Part shown: piece after piece, positions 36,009 through 48,000 of the stretch | How positions within the stretch are numbered: the stretch's first letter is position 1 | Layout: each line of letters opens with the position of its first letter | Notes under the pieces: model-generated | Told to the model about the DNA's origin: nothing | The model's database searches: none | The model's input: only the letters and a program-made list of their open reading frames with translations | NCBI RefSeq assembly: GCF_947623445.1 | Contig: NC_135244.1 | Span: 4,526,001-4,590,000, forward strand | DNA: 64,000 nt | DNA from: Clavelina lepadiformis | Taxonomy: Eukaryota; Chordata; Ascidiacea; Aplousobranchia; Clavelinidae | Direction of reading: 5' to 3' | Made by a program: the position numbers and the translations under genes

Positions 36009-39000
36009 ATGAGGCATTACGTGTGGATACTTGGCCTTCTTTTCAGCACATGTATCTTTCACTTTGGTGAGTATAATTGTGAAACAAAATTGCGGAGGTT
36101 AAACTGAAATGTTTTTATAAAACTTATTACAACATAAATTGAATATCTTAACTTTAAACCTGTTACAATTGTGCAACGTCAAAGGCAGAAAATTTTCTCC
36201 GAGCTGTCAAAAGCGCGAAAATTTTTTTTTTCGTGGTGGATTTTATGTTAAAATCTAACTTGTACAACCCTGATTGTGATCAATATTTGGCTTCTGCGTT
36301 AGGCAAGAATGTACAGGAATTATGCGTTTACTGAATCTTGTTACGTATATGTAGTCTCAAGTCAAACCAATTGTCCCAATAACTGGTTGCCGAACGATGG
36401 AAAATGCTGGTACTTCTCCTTCCAGAAGCAAACCACTCTAAGTTGGACCGCTGCTGAATCGTGGTGTCAGACCAATGGCGGAAACTTGGCCAGTTTTGCT
36501 ACAGTGGCGCAAAGGGTCTGCATTAGCCATAATAATAATAATATCATCTTTATCTTGGGTTTTAAACATTTACGTTAAATAGCGTATATTCTATTTACAT
36601 GATATATTTGGTATAACATGTAACATGTAACCCTGCAAAAATTTGAAAAAAAATTTGGAAAATTTGGAAAATTTGAAAAAAAAATTTGGAAATTAATTAG
36701 AACGGCTTATGCGGCGTTACACTAAGGTCATTATATCGTGAATAGAATTGGGTTGTCGATCAAAACTTGGAATTGATGGACGAGACAAGATGGTGGATTG
36801 GGTTAAATGATCTTCAAACAGAGGGTACTTATAGATGGAGCGACGGTTCTCCCTATGACAGTAGTGTGAGGTAGAATAACCAGTTTTATTACGTCTAAGT
36901 TTTGCAAATTCCTATTGAGTACTTAGACTTGACAACAAGTGTATGAAACTGTATAGTACAACAAAAACGAAATACGAATAAGTCGTGAAAACAATCTTAG
37001 GCCTTTGGAGCAGTTGTAGTCTTCTGCGCTGAAAAGTAACGGTTTCTCAACCGCAGTTAACTCTTCAAGTATTTCTATTTTTATCGTACGGCGCTCAATT
37101 GCCTTGCAGCAACTGGAAGCCACTTGAGCCTAACAATGCCTACCTGGAAAACTGCGTGGAAGTTTGGATAGAGAAAACCGGTTTGACCCAAGTGAACGAC
37201 AAGCAGTGGAACGACAAGTCATGTAACTCGGCTCAGTCCTTTGTGTGCAAGAAAGATCCAGGTTTGCTTTCACCAATCAATGCTTGAAGTCATTTGCATC
37301 AATTTTATAAAGTTATAAATTCAAAAATGTTCAACACTTCACGTTTTAAGTGTGCTTTATTGTGCAATTTTGCACTTAACCTAATGTTTCAGGTGCAGGA
37401 TATAGATACGCCAGAATTAATTTTGCGTATTATAGGAACTTTCGTTCAGTGTAAAAGTATTGTTTACTTTTAGGAGAAGTAACCTCATCGTGTCCTAGCG
37501 GATACCAGCTTAACAGTGGCAGGTGCTACTCGGTTTCAAGTGGTTCCCTGCAGTGGCCTGAAGCCCAGCAAGATTGCAGGTAATATGTTTAAGTACGCAT
37601 AAAAACGTAAAATATAACTTCTAATATCTAATCACTGCATACTTCTATACACTATACTTACTTTTTGTACCATTTTCAAATACTATAAGTCAAAAAGTAA
37701 TTTATGTCCGTAACCATGGTACTCGTAGCCATCGAAGATAAACAAACAGTGATTGGTTTTTGATATTCACAGAAATCAAGGTGCAAACTTGGTCTCGGTA
37801 TCAAATGCCAACGAACAGACGATTGTGGAAAATTTGGTCGCTGCATCATACGACAGTTTTTGGATTGGGCTTAGTGACACTGTAAGATTTTTTTAAACTT
37901 TGAATACAGAACAACGCACACTTTGAGCCTGCCGTCGTCAAGATAATGGTTTTTATCAGTTAGTCTTAGATGGTGCTTATACGGAACTGGTAATGACGTT
38001 TTTGACTTCACTATATGTTTAATGTTTGTAAGTTGCGTTTAACAGGCTACACCAGGTACCTTGAACTGGGTCGATGCAACCAGTTCTTCCTACTTCAACT
38101 GGGCCTCCGGGCAATCGGCAAGTCAGTAAGTGAAATGTTTTTTTTCTGCCTTTTTGACGTATACATTTTACATCACGTTTATGGACTGTTATCATAGTTT
38201 GAGGTGCGTTTGCAGAAAACCTGTCACCAAACAAGCTTTCATTTTGCACGCTAATAGATATCACATTCATTTATTTGTTAATCTTGCTTAAACAGATTGC
38301 CTTACCAAGGAAGCAGTTGTGTGGATATGGAGTACAGTTTATCCTATAAGTGGACCGTTGACAAGTGTTCGACAGAAAAACGATACATTTGCGAAAGGGG
38401 ATTAAAAGGTTACCCAACATTGCTAGGAGTAGTCACACTATATAGTTGTCATCTAAGCACTGACAATCCAATATGAGACGGTGACAAAAATCTGAAAATA
38501 AAACTAAAACGGAGAAAAAATCGTTAGAACTTGTAAACTCTTTTTCACCCAGAATGAAAGGAATTATTTTTTAAAATTGTTTAAAAAATTTAAACGGCAT
38601 GATGATTATATTACAAGATTATTTTTCTTTAATTTAAGCTGATTGCCCTCCTGGATGGCTGTATCTGGAATCAAGCGGAAAATGTTACGAGTTTGTTGTT
38701 AATCCTGACCGCGTTCACACCTGGACGACTGCAAAGGAAATATGTTCCGGGTACGGAGGAGGATTACTGAAGATCGAAAGGTGAAAATTTGTGACAGATG
38801 CCTAAATTTACTACATGTTTTTGCTTTTAGTAATTTTTTTCCGATTGTCGGTCGTTTTAAAATCAGACAGTTTCTTTCAGTTTGGAAGAAGAGACATTTG
38901 TGGGGGGAGTGCTGGAACTTTATTCTGTTAATGGACATCCACTTGTGTATTTTGGACTGTCAGATCTCGGACATGATGACTCTCTAACCTGGTGGGATCA

Positions 39001-42000
39001 ATCAACAATTTCGACATATTACTGGGCGGAAAACATGCCCGCTTATAATCCTGGTTAGTTCGATTTTTACGAGCAGAAAGGCTCATGCATGCATGCGTGC
39101 AAGAATAAGGCTAAAAAAATATAAATATTAATCCATAACAATAAACAATAGCTCGGTATATTACTTAGGTTATAGCTTCGAATAGTCGACTTACATCTCA
39201 GTTTCCGATGCTGACCTAAACTTGATTTAGGACGAGACGACTGTGGAGCGCTTTACAGCGGCAAGTCAAATAATAATTGGGAAACGGTTACATGCTTCGA
39301 GCCTCGTGCTTTTATCTGTGAATTGCCCGAAGGACAAAGTCTCCCCTCTGTACCAATTATAACTGGTGAGTGCTTAAACATTTAATTTTTTGTGTAAGCA
39401 TCGCTCCTTGTCAACCAAATATACATATTTCGGTTAAAAAGAAGTTGTAATGATTGTTGTGTATCCTTGTGCTTAACACTGACATTAGCTGAAAAAAAGC
39501 GTCGGCTTGAAAACCTGTAAATATGTCAAATTATTGTTTCACAATCCAAGAGCTTTGCTAGCAAGTTAAGGAATTTTATTTTCCTATGATTAAGAACTTG
39601 TATCTGTTTAATTTTTCTAGTTGAAGGAAAGTGCAAGGATAAATGGCGACATTTCAATAACAACAAAAAATGTTATCTTTTTGCGGAAGAAGAGAAAACT
39701 CAAGTTAATGCTGAGTCTTACTGCGTTGGCGAAGGCGGACATCTTACCAGCATTTTAACTGACGATGAAATTTCCTTCATAATTGGTAGGCTAAGTTTTA
39801 ACAGGTTTTAATGCATTGTTTTCAGTGAATTCCAACTGTGGCATCAAACACTTCCAACATTTCTTCACCAAACGCACTACTAGACAACATCATAAGTTGC
39901 AAAAAAAACTTAAATTTTTGAAGTGCAATTTCACCTACTATAACTTACAATACAACATCACTTTAGCAACAGGGTATATTTTTAACTTTGCCGATGTAAA
40001 CAATTGCACTGTTATTATTAAAGGTAATCTGAGAAGTGATAGCTGGATCGGCTTAAAACGAACCGGTTCTTTTTTTGGCTGGGTGGATAACGAAGCCGTT
40101 GGTATGTTAAACTGGGCATCTGGGGAACCAAATAACGACGGCGACTGCGTCACAATGTCGTCAATAAGCGGTGAATGGGGAGACAGACCATGCAGCGAAA
40201 TGGTTACATTCGTTTGCAAACAAAATGAAAGTGAGTTTAGAAACCGCTAGTTCTGTCAATTATAGCAACTAAACTGTCAGATAACACTTGCTTTCATTTA
40301 TAATACAGTACCCACTGATACTGCAACAATTGCACCGCCAACCTACGGTAAGCGCTTTTGCTCTAAAATGAAAACAAGTTTCTTAAATTTAACTTTCTTC
40401 TTGCGTGATTGTGCAAGTTTGTCATTTACAATCGCAATTCCCTTTTTTAGAACCTGATGTTGAAAAATGTGGTGGCGATGGATGGATATCAAACCCTGCT
40501 AGTGATCGCTGCTACAAGGTATTGTGTAGTAATCAGTACGTTTGATGAGCATTTATTGACTTTTACGGCTATATAGCGCCAACTGACGGTTGTTTTTCTA
40601 CCGCTCTATAGGTAAATATGGACCAGCGTACTTGGTCTGACGCAAGAGCGGCATGTATGGTAGGCGGAGGAGATTTGGGTTCTATGAATTCACCAGAAGA
40701 AAATGCCTTTGTTAATAGTAAGTAAAAGCACGTTCAACGTAGCCTGTAACTAATTTTAATACCGTAATACCGGTATAGGCTACAAGTAATAACATAACAT
40801 TTTGTAACCAACATTAGTGGAATAAACTACATAAAAATAGCGGACCTTTTTTAATTATTAGAAAGTTTATAAACAACACACTAGCTTTTTATCAAGAATT
40901 TTTTATTGAAATACTCCTTGGGCTGCAGGTCTGATAAAAGAAATACCAACAGACAACTGGTTTTGGATCGGTGGGTCGGATCAGAACGGCTACAATATCG
41001 ACCTGCTGGATCAAGGCTGGAGATGGTCTGATGGCAGCCCTTTTAACTTCATTTTCTGGGACAGCGGTAATGTTGTTTTGAGTTTTGAATACAGCTACAA
41101 CCTTGTCACACTATAGAGACATTCGATCAATTGTCTGTGTGAGTTGAAAACCATACCCTCCTGTTCTTCAGGCGAGCCAAACAATGTAGAATATGAAGAC
41201 TGCATGTTCATATACGGAACTAAGAACGGTGCTTGGAATGATGACAACTGCTACAAATATCACCCGTCCGTGTGTGAGAAGAAGGGCAACATGGATAATA
41301 TCGTCGGGCAAGATGTAACTGACGACAACTGTAACAGCAACGAAGCGTGTTGTTTTAAGTGAGCTTTATAGCACTATCTACGTCTTCCATCTTTAATTCT
41401 AACTGTTCCAAAGTCTGAACTAAGCTGATTTGTGCCGCTGTAGCTACAGCAATCGAGTACCGTATCCTGTCTGAAAATTGTCTCTACTTATCTTAATGTA
41501 AGACGTGTTATCCAGGCATTTAGGTGCTGAATACGGAGGTCCTTTACCTGACTCTGCCATGAGTGCTTCCACTGAACGCGATCAATGGTTTACTGCTGAC
41601 AGAGGAAGGCTGAACACTCCTTCTGATGTAATCATCACTGACGGTAAAGTCCTCAAATTTGTTTCATTTCCAAACCGTTATCAATGAAAGGCGCAACTCA
41701 TACCTGTCAAACTAGCGGCCTGTGTCAAACATGCAGCCGTGTCGTGTTCCCATTTTCCTTTTCTTACCAAAAATTATATTTAACAACATTTTTAAACTTG
41801 CTGGCCGCATCTCATTTTATACTGTGCATGAAACTGTTGAGGTATTTAATTACGCACTAGCACTCGGTTGAACCTGAGAGAAATCCCGCCAGACATAATA
41901 ACTACCAGTTTGGTTTACGCAACTGTTTAAACTCTAAAAGCATACATACAGTGGTTATATCACAGTTATTTTGTGGAATAACAACGAAATAGGATCTCGT

Positions 42001-45000
42001 ATATTATCCTGGCAGCGTGACCGCTAATGTTGGACCATTTGACACATCGGGACATGGACTTTAATGAGAGAAATCCTTTTGACATTCTGCAAATTCATCC
42101 TTCCGTATTTTTAGTGCAAATTGTTTCATGTCAATCCTGGCGATTTTATCAAACAGTACTGTCAAGTCACCGATAAAACGAATGCATGTGGTTGCATCTC
42201 CATAAATAAACATTATTTTACTTATACGGGGTTCCCCAAGCTTGAGCCCACTTTTCCAGGTGTATTTAAAACCTAATTGCAGTAATAGCCTAACCTAAAA
42301 TGGTCCTTAATTCATATCATATATAGTTGAGGGCGGGGTATCCTACGGCAATGGTCACGGAGCATGGTCTCCACAGTTTGACGATCCCAACAAATGGTTA
42401 CAAGTTGACTTGCCCTACCACGCTGAGGTGAAAGGCATCATCACGCAGGTTAGATTTACTTACACAAAACACAATAATTGTCACAACACTTTTACAAAAC
42501 ATCATTCAAGTCTTGATTTAGGGACGAAACGGAATCATCATCTACCAAGAAAGACAATGGGTAACGAAGTACAAGGTGTCTTACAGTCAAGATGCCGCTG
42601 GCGGGAAATGGGAATTTGTGTCCGACTCTGACGGCAATCCAGTGGTTTGTGAAGTCACAATTGAATGCACTTAACCTATCAAATATTTTACTTTGAATCA
42701 TGTTCAGTTTGTATCAACTTCTCATACATCATTGTTTTTTAAAGTGTAACACGGTTATCGTTTAGACCCCATAAAATTCGATTAATGTCCATATATATAC
42801 TTATACCCCATGGCTTTTACCTGGTGATCGGAATAGTTGATTTTTAACTTAGTAATGATTTTCAACAATCGGATATTTGAATGCTTGTGTTAGGAATTTA
42901 AAGGTAACTCTGACCAAGACACACAAGTGACTAATCTCTTTCCTCGTCCGGTGGTGGCACGTCACGTGAGATGCCATCCGACAGAGTGGTTCGACGCTCC
43001 TTGTATGAGGCTGGAATATATCGGTTGCAAGACTAGTACGTTGGTGTATGATTTATTTATGTATTTACCAAACGATATGCTGCGGTAACAAATCGCTAAA
43101 AAGTGATAAGGAAAAGGAAGAAGAAGATGTTTAATTTTGTTGTCTTTGTACCAAGGTTGTCTAAAGAAACTGGGAATGAATTCCGGTCTTATTCCTGATA
43201 ACATGATCACAGCTTCCACATCGAAGAGTGGAATGGAAGCAAAACAAGCAAGAGCTCCAGTGGACACCGGTAAAAATCTGTTGCTTGTTTCTGTTTGTTT
43301 CTACATAAAATAACATTGTAACAGCAAAAAATACAATGGAGGTTAATATACACACTATACGTAATAACGTGCGGCACAAACATAAGAACACGGCACCCGA
43401 GATTTTATGCAATTTTGCTATATCATTTACAATTATTGAGGAAACTTCTAACTGCATTTTTATTTCACAATTAAAATACAAAAAGTTTCATATTTAAAGA
43501 TGAGTGTCTGCCTTCCTCTGGTGACTCGGGGGCTAACTACCGCGGTTGGATTTCTAAGACTGAAAGCGGTCTCACTTGCCAGGCTTGGTCGTCACAAGAA
43601 CCCCACCGACACACTATGTAAATACTGCAATAAAGTTAATTTATTGAGCTTACAATTTGAACAGGCTTAGAACACCATAGTTTTAGAGATTGTTGCAAAT
43701 CTTTACAGATGGTTACATATAAATTCGATTTATTAAATTTTTAAAGTGACCCTATTTTTGGAAGCAGCGTTATCATCAATTTTAACAATATTACTGCAAC
43801 CTCAACGAATCTTATAACTTTTCAGCACGTCTGAAAGCAACCCAACTGCAGGCTTGATCAATAATTATTGCAGAAATCCAAACAGCAGGGACAAGCCATG
43901 GTGCTACACAACTGATCCAAACATAGAGTGGCAATATTGTAAAATCCCAGTCTGTCCAAGTAAGTTTAGTGCTTAAGTAAGTTTAGTTTAGTTTAGTTTA
44001 GTGTCCAAGTAAGTTTAGTTTAGTGCCAGCAGTTTAACACACAACTATACCAAACATTAACTTTTAACGCCAGTAAACTATTCATCAAACATTCATCTCA
44101 GAATCATGATGCTGCTTCTTGGTGTTTTTAAGACTGTAGTAGTTTTTTGAACGTCGTGAAATCTTTTTTTTACAGGTTATACACCAACAGGATGGGCCCC
44201 GAGCACAGCAAGTACAAACCATTATGTACAAGTTCAATTTTCTACTTTCTTTAAGGTAATGCTTCTCAGTGCATCAGATTACAATATAAATTTTCCCATA
44301 CGTTTTTGTCAGGGAACATTTTGTGAAAAAAGTGACTTGGGTAAAAGTTGATGTTAAATCCAAATTACACTTTCCTTCAGCTGTCTGGTGTTACATTATA
44401 CTCACCCCCAGGCAGCGCATATGTGAAGACCTACATGCTTTCTTTCAGCGACTCTGATAGTGAAGGTAGTTTCCGAGTTTATCAAAACCAAAACGGCGAC
44501 AACCAGGTCAGTATCAGTCAGTATTTTTATTCAAATATTTGCCCCAGTTTATCAAAATGTTTACAAAATTAATAAACGATGTTTTTTTCCTATATAACTG
44601 TAACATCTTGTTTTCCAACCTGGAACGATATTTTTTGCTCATGTTGTGGAAAGATTTTTACTGGTTTGGATGGTACCATCTCTGAGTATACTGACATTTT
44701 GCGGGAGCCTATTTCCACTCAATATGTCCGCTTGATGCCGCAAACTTGGACTGGACAACCTGTTATGCAATTTGAATTGAACGGATGTTACGTTGACAAC
44801 CGCATTACTTGTTCAGGTTTATGGAATTTCTGACTACTCGCTGACATCATAAGTAGCTTGCAACATCCATAATCCATTCAAAAATGAAAAATCCTAAATT
44901 TATTGACAATCGTTAAATATTTTGCTAATTGGACTTAAAGTTCCTCATTTCAATTACATATAACTTGAGTTATTTATAGCTAGACATTATTTTAGATACC

Positions 45001-48000
45001 GGCAACGTTTGGAAAGACCAGACCAGCACAGTTGAGGTGAATTGTCCCGCAGGTTGCGTGGAAGATCAAGATAAGGGAATAGTCTACGGCACCGACACAT
45101 ACACTCTGGTATGCGTTTCAACTAAAAAGCAAAAGGGAATAGCGGTTTAGTTTTTTCCTGTTAACTATCAGTTTTGTTTATTATGTATCTTCTGCAAAAC
45201 ATAACGTTTTGTATGGTTAATTGTGAATAGGAAACATAAGGCCAAGTGCAAATATAAGGTTGGCTGGCTTCAAACAATGACGAAATAAGTATAATTGCAT
45301 TCAATGTTGTCTCATCACAGAGCTCTGCAGTATGCCCGGCTGCGGTGCATGCGGGAAAAGTCCTAAACAGCCATGGAGGAAGCGTAAACTGGAAGCAACA
45401 GCAAGGCATAAGCTCCTACACAGGAACCATTAGGAACGGAATTACAAGTTTAGAGTAAGATATTCTAGGCTTGTACTTAGGCGACATTTGTTTGTTGTTT
45501 TTGTTGAGGAGCTTGTGTAATTTCTTATTTTTTGTGCGTAGCTTCGGCCCAACTTCAGCATCGTTCGTTTTCGCTGGGGATAGTAAGTTTCTGGCTTTAT
45601 TTTATGATTGTTTGTGAGCTATAATAACCGGCAAAGTAACTAGGGTGAAAAGTGTTCCAAAACTATATTTCTTCTTTGCGCGATAACTCCTTTTCTTTTA
45701 AATCCATCAACCTTGCATAAAAAAAAACAAGATAAAGTTTTTAAGTATGTTTTAGGCTTCACTGATTTCCATTAACATCTTAATGTTTTCTCTATTTAGC
45801 ATTAAGATGTGACGATGGATGGTTGGCTTGGCAGAATCATTGCTATTATCTGTCCATGGAAAATGTAAAGAAAACGTGGCATGACGCCAGATCACACTGC
45901 CTTTCGATGAATGGTGATCTGGTATCGATCATCAGTGATGGCGAAAACAGTTTTGTTGAGTCCCAAATATACGTAGCAGGTAGGAGATAAGATAACCCAG
46001 TCTTATTGCTTGCAAGTGTTCTGCTTTCAAGGCGACAAGTACGCCCTTTAATGGGCTGCGCATGGTCTTATTGTAGACCTTGGCGGTGATGTGTGGATCG
46101 GTCTCAATGACCTCGACATTGAAAACTACTACCAATGGTCTGACGGCAGTCCGGTAGTACTTACAAGATGGTTTTGGGACGAGCCGAAGACTGGGGTCAG
46201 CATAATCTACACCAGTATTAGTCGCACAGTTTTCGTTTACATGTTGTTCGCGAAAGAAGACACAAAAATATTCGTTTTTATGCGGATATTTTATGCGAGT
46301 TGACCATTGCCGGCTACTGGCATAATTTAACTTTCAATACGTTGTCGTCTCACAGAAACACCGTTGTGTGAATATGTACCGGTTTGAGTCTTATTGGAAC
46401 GACAAGGATTGCGAGGAGACTCTTCCTTACATGTGCAAAAAGGAGAAAGAACTTCTTCCGCCTCCATCCACGGACACAAGTCCTGTTGATGAAGGTTGTG
46501 AAGCGGGCTGGAGTGCTTACGGTACGCTTTTAAAATTTTATTCTGCTCAATTAAATGCAGGACTTAAAAGCAGAAGACAAGAACGTCTCAGTCACTTCAT
46601 TGCTTGTAGTGAGAGCAACAAACAAACTTATGTGCGTTATAAAGTTTCTGCGTGTTTGATCATAATATTTGGTTTGGTGTAACCTAGCTGCATAATTTAA
46701 TTTGCACAATATGTTAGCTCCCGAAGTTGTTGTATTAGACTTTAAAAAGGTTGTTTTACATTTTCTATCCCAGAATCGTCTTGTTATAAAGCGAGCTCCG
46801 ACGAGTACATATTCGTATACGCGAATCGTATCTGTGAAGAAAGTCAGGCAAAGCTGGTCTCAATTCAGAACGATTTTGAACAAGCTTTTGTACATTCCTT
46901 GGTAAATTAAGTCATCTGTTAAAGTTATGGATTATATTAGTTCACTGACTGTAGAGTGACAAAATACCGCATACAATTTGTAAATCATGTGACCTTTAAA
47001 TATTTGTTTAAATGAGTTTCCATATAAGCAATGAAAGCTTTCCATAACAAACGACGAACGTGAAATGTAACAAAAAATATAGTTAAATAACACCTAACAC
47101 TCGTTAAAACGTAACAAATTTACCTGTTGATTTGTACACCACAAGGTTCTAAGCACAATACCGTCCGGTTTGGGATATACATCTTGGATAGGCTTGACAG
47201 CCAAAACCTCCGAACTCGGTTCTTTGTATTATGAGTGGGAAAATGGCGAACCCGTGCAATATACTCACTGGGACAAGGACGAACCAGGTAACTGAGCTCT
47301 CTTAATTTGTTATTAAAAACTTATAAGTTGGGTATTTAGTATTTGCTTATTTCTTATAAAATTTTGTAGCCTATATGATTAATTTTAAACCGGTAAAATA
47401 TTCCTTATATACTAATAGAAGTTACCAAATTAAATCAATCTTTTTAATTTCAGACGTTCGCTTTTCTTGCGCTTTTCCGTTTATTTATAAGGGTGTGTCA
47501 TATGACACGTGCATCACCAACGACCATCCAGCAGGTTTAGAAAACCGACCCTGGTGCAGCGTAGATAAGATTTACAGGGGTGCTTGGATTAACTGTGACA
47601 CCGGTTATGAGTATGGATGCACTTACTTAGATGATAAAACCGGTAAGTTTATACTCGCTTTATACGAAGCTTACACTTTCCTATGTCTTTTCGTCTGCCC
47701 ATTTGCCTGACCGCTTGTTACATTTGGCGAGTAAACTGAGCATCGTAAGACCAACGCGCTCTACTTTATGTCTTATTTCTGACGTTTTTATCTGTTTCAG
47801 GATTCTGGAAGATTGAAGTTTGTGGACAGAACATGTATTACGTTTGTGAGAAGCCCAGAGCCGGTTACACTCAACCAGTCTACACCACACCAGTGATCAC
47901 CGGCACATGCGCGCCTGGCTGGTACGGGGACGACACGACGTCATACTGCTATCAGGTAAAGTCTTAAGATGGATTACTTGGTCAATTTTCATATCCATAC

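Larger units (their letters stand above)
43156..44816 (+). other. F5/8 type C domain 2, split by a kringle (exons 23 and 26-28)
   Basis: The N-terminal quarter is exon 43156-43269 ([30 protein letters not shown]). The rest is in exons 44176-44255 ([18 protein letters not shown]), 44381-44506 ([20 protein letters not shown]) and 44654-44816 (KIFTGLDG-like start, [19 protein letters not shown]). Internal border phases are 1, 0, 0 with a phase-1 end, identical to F5/8C-1. The kringle exons lie in the first phase-1 position. Confidence 0.88.

Noticed and set aside
36303-36354. Earlier acceptor for exon 2 of the lectin gene (after 36302)
   Set aside because: In the phase set by exon 1 it runs into a TGA within about 35 bases; the acceptor at 36353-36354 gives an open frame into CTLD1.
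36866-36871. Donor gtgagg after AGTAGT for exon 3 of the lectin gene
   Set aside because: It looks strong but leaves phase 0, which destroys the NWKPLEPNN reading in exon 4; the next donor (gtagaa at 36871) restores phase 2.
43161-43481. 106-codon minus-strand frame
   Set aside because: Antisense to exon 23 and the following intron of the lectin gene, whose plus-strand reading is supported by F5/8C motifs.
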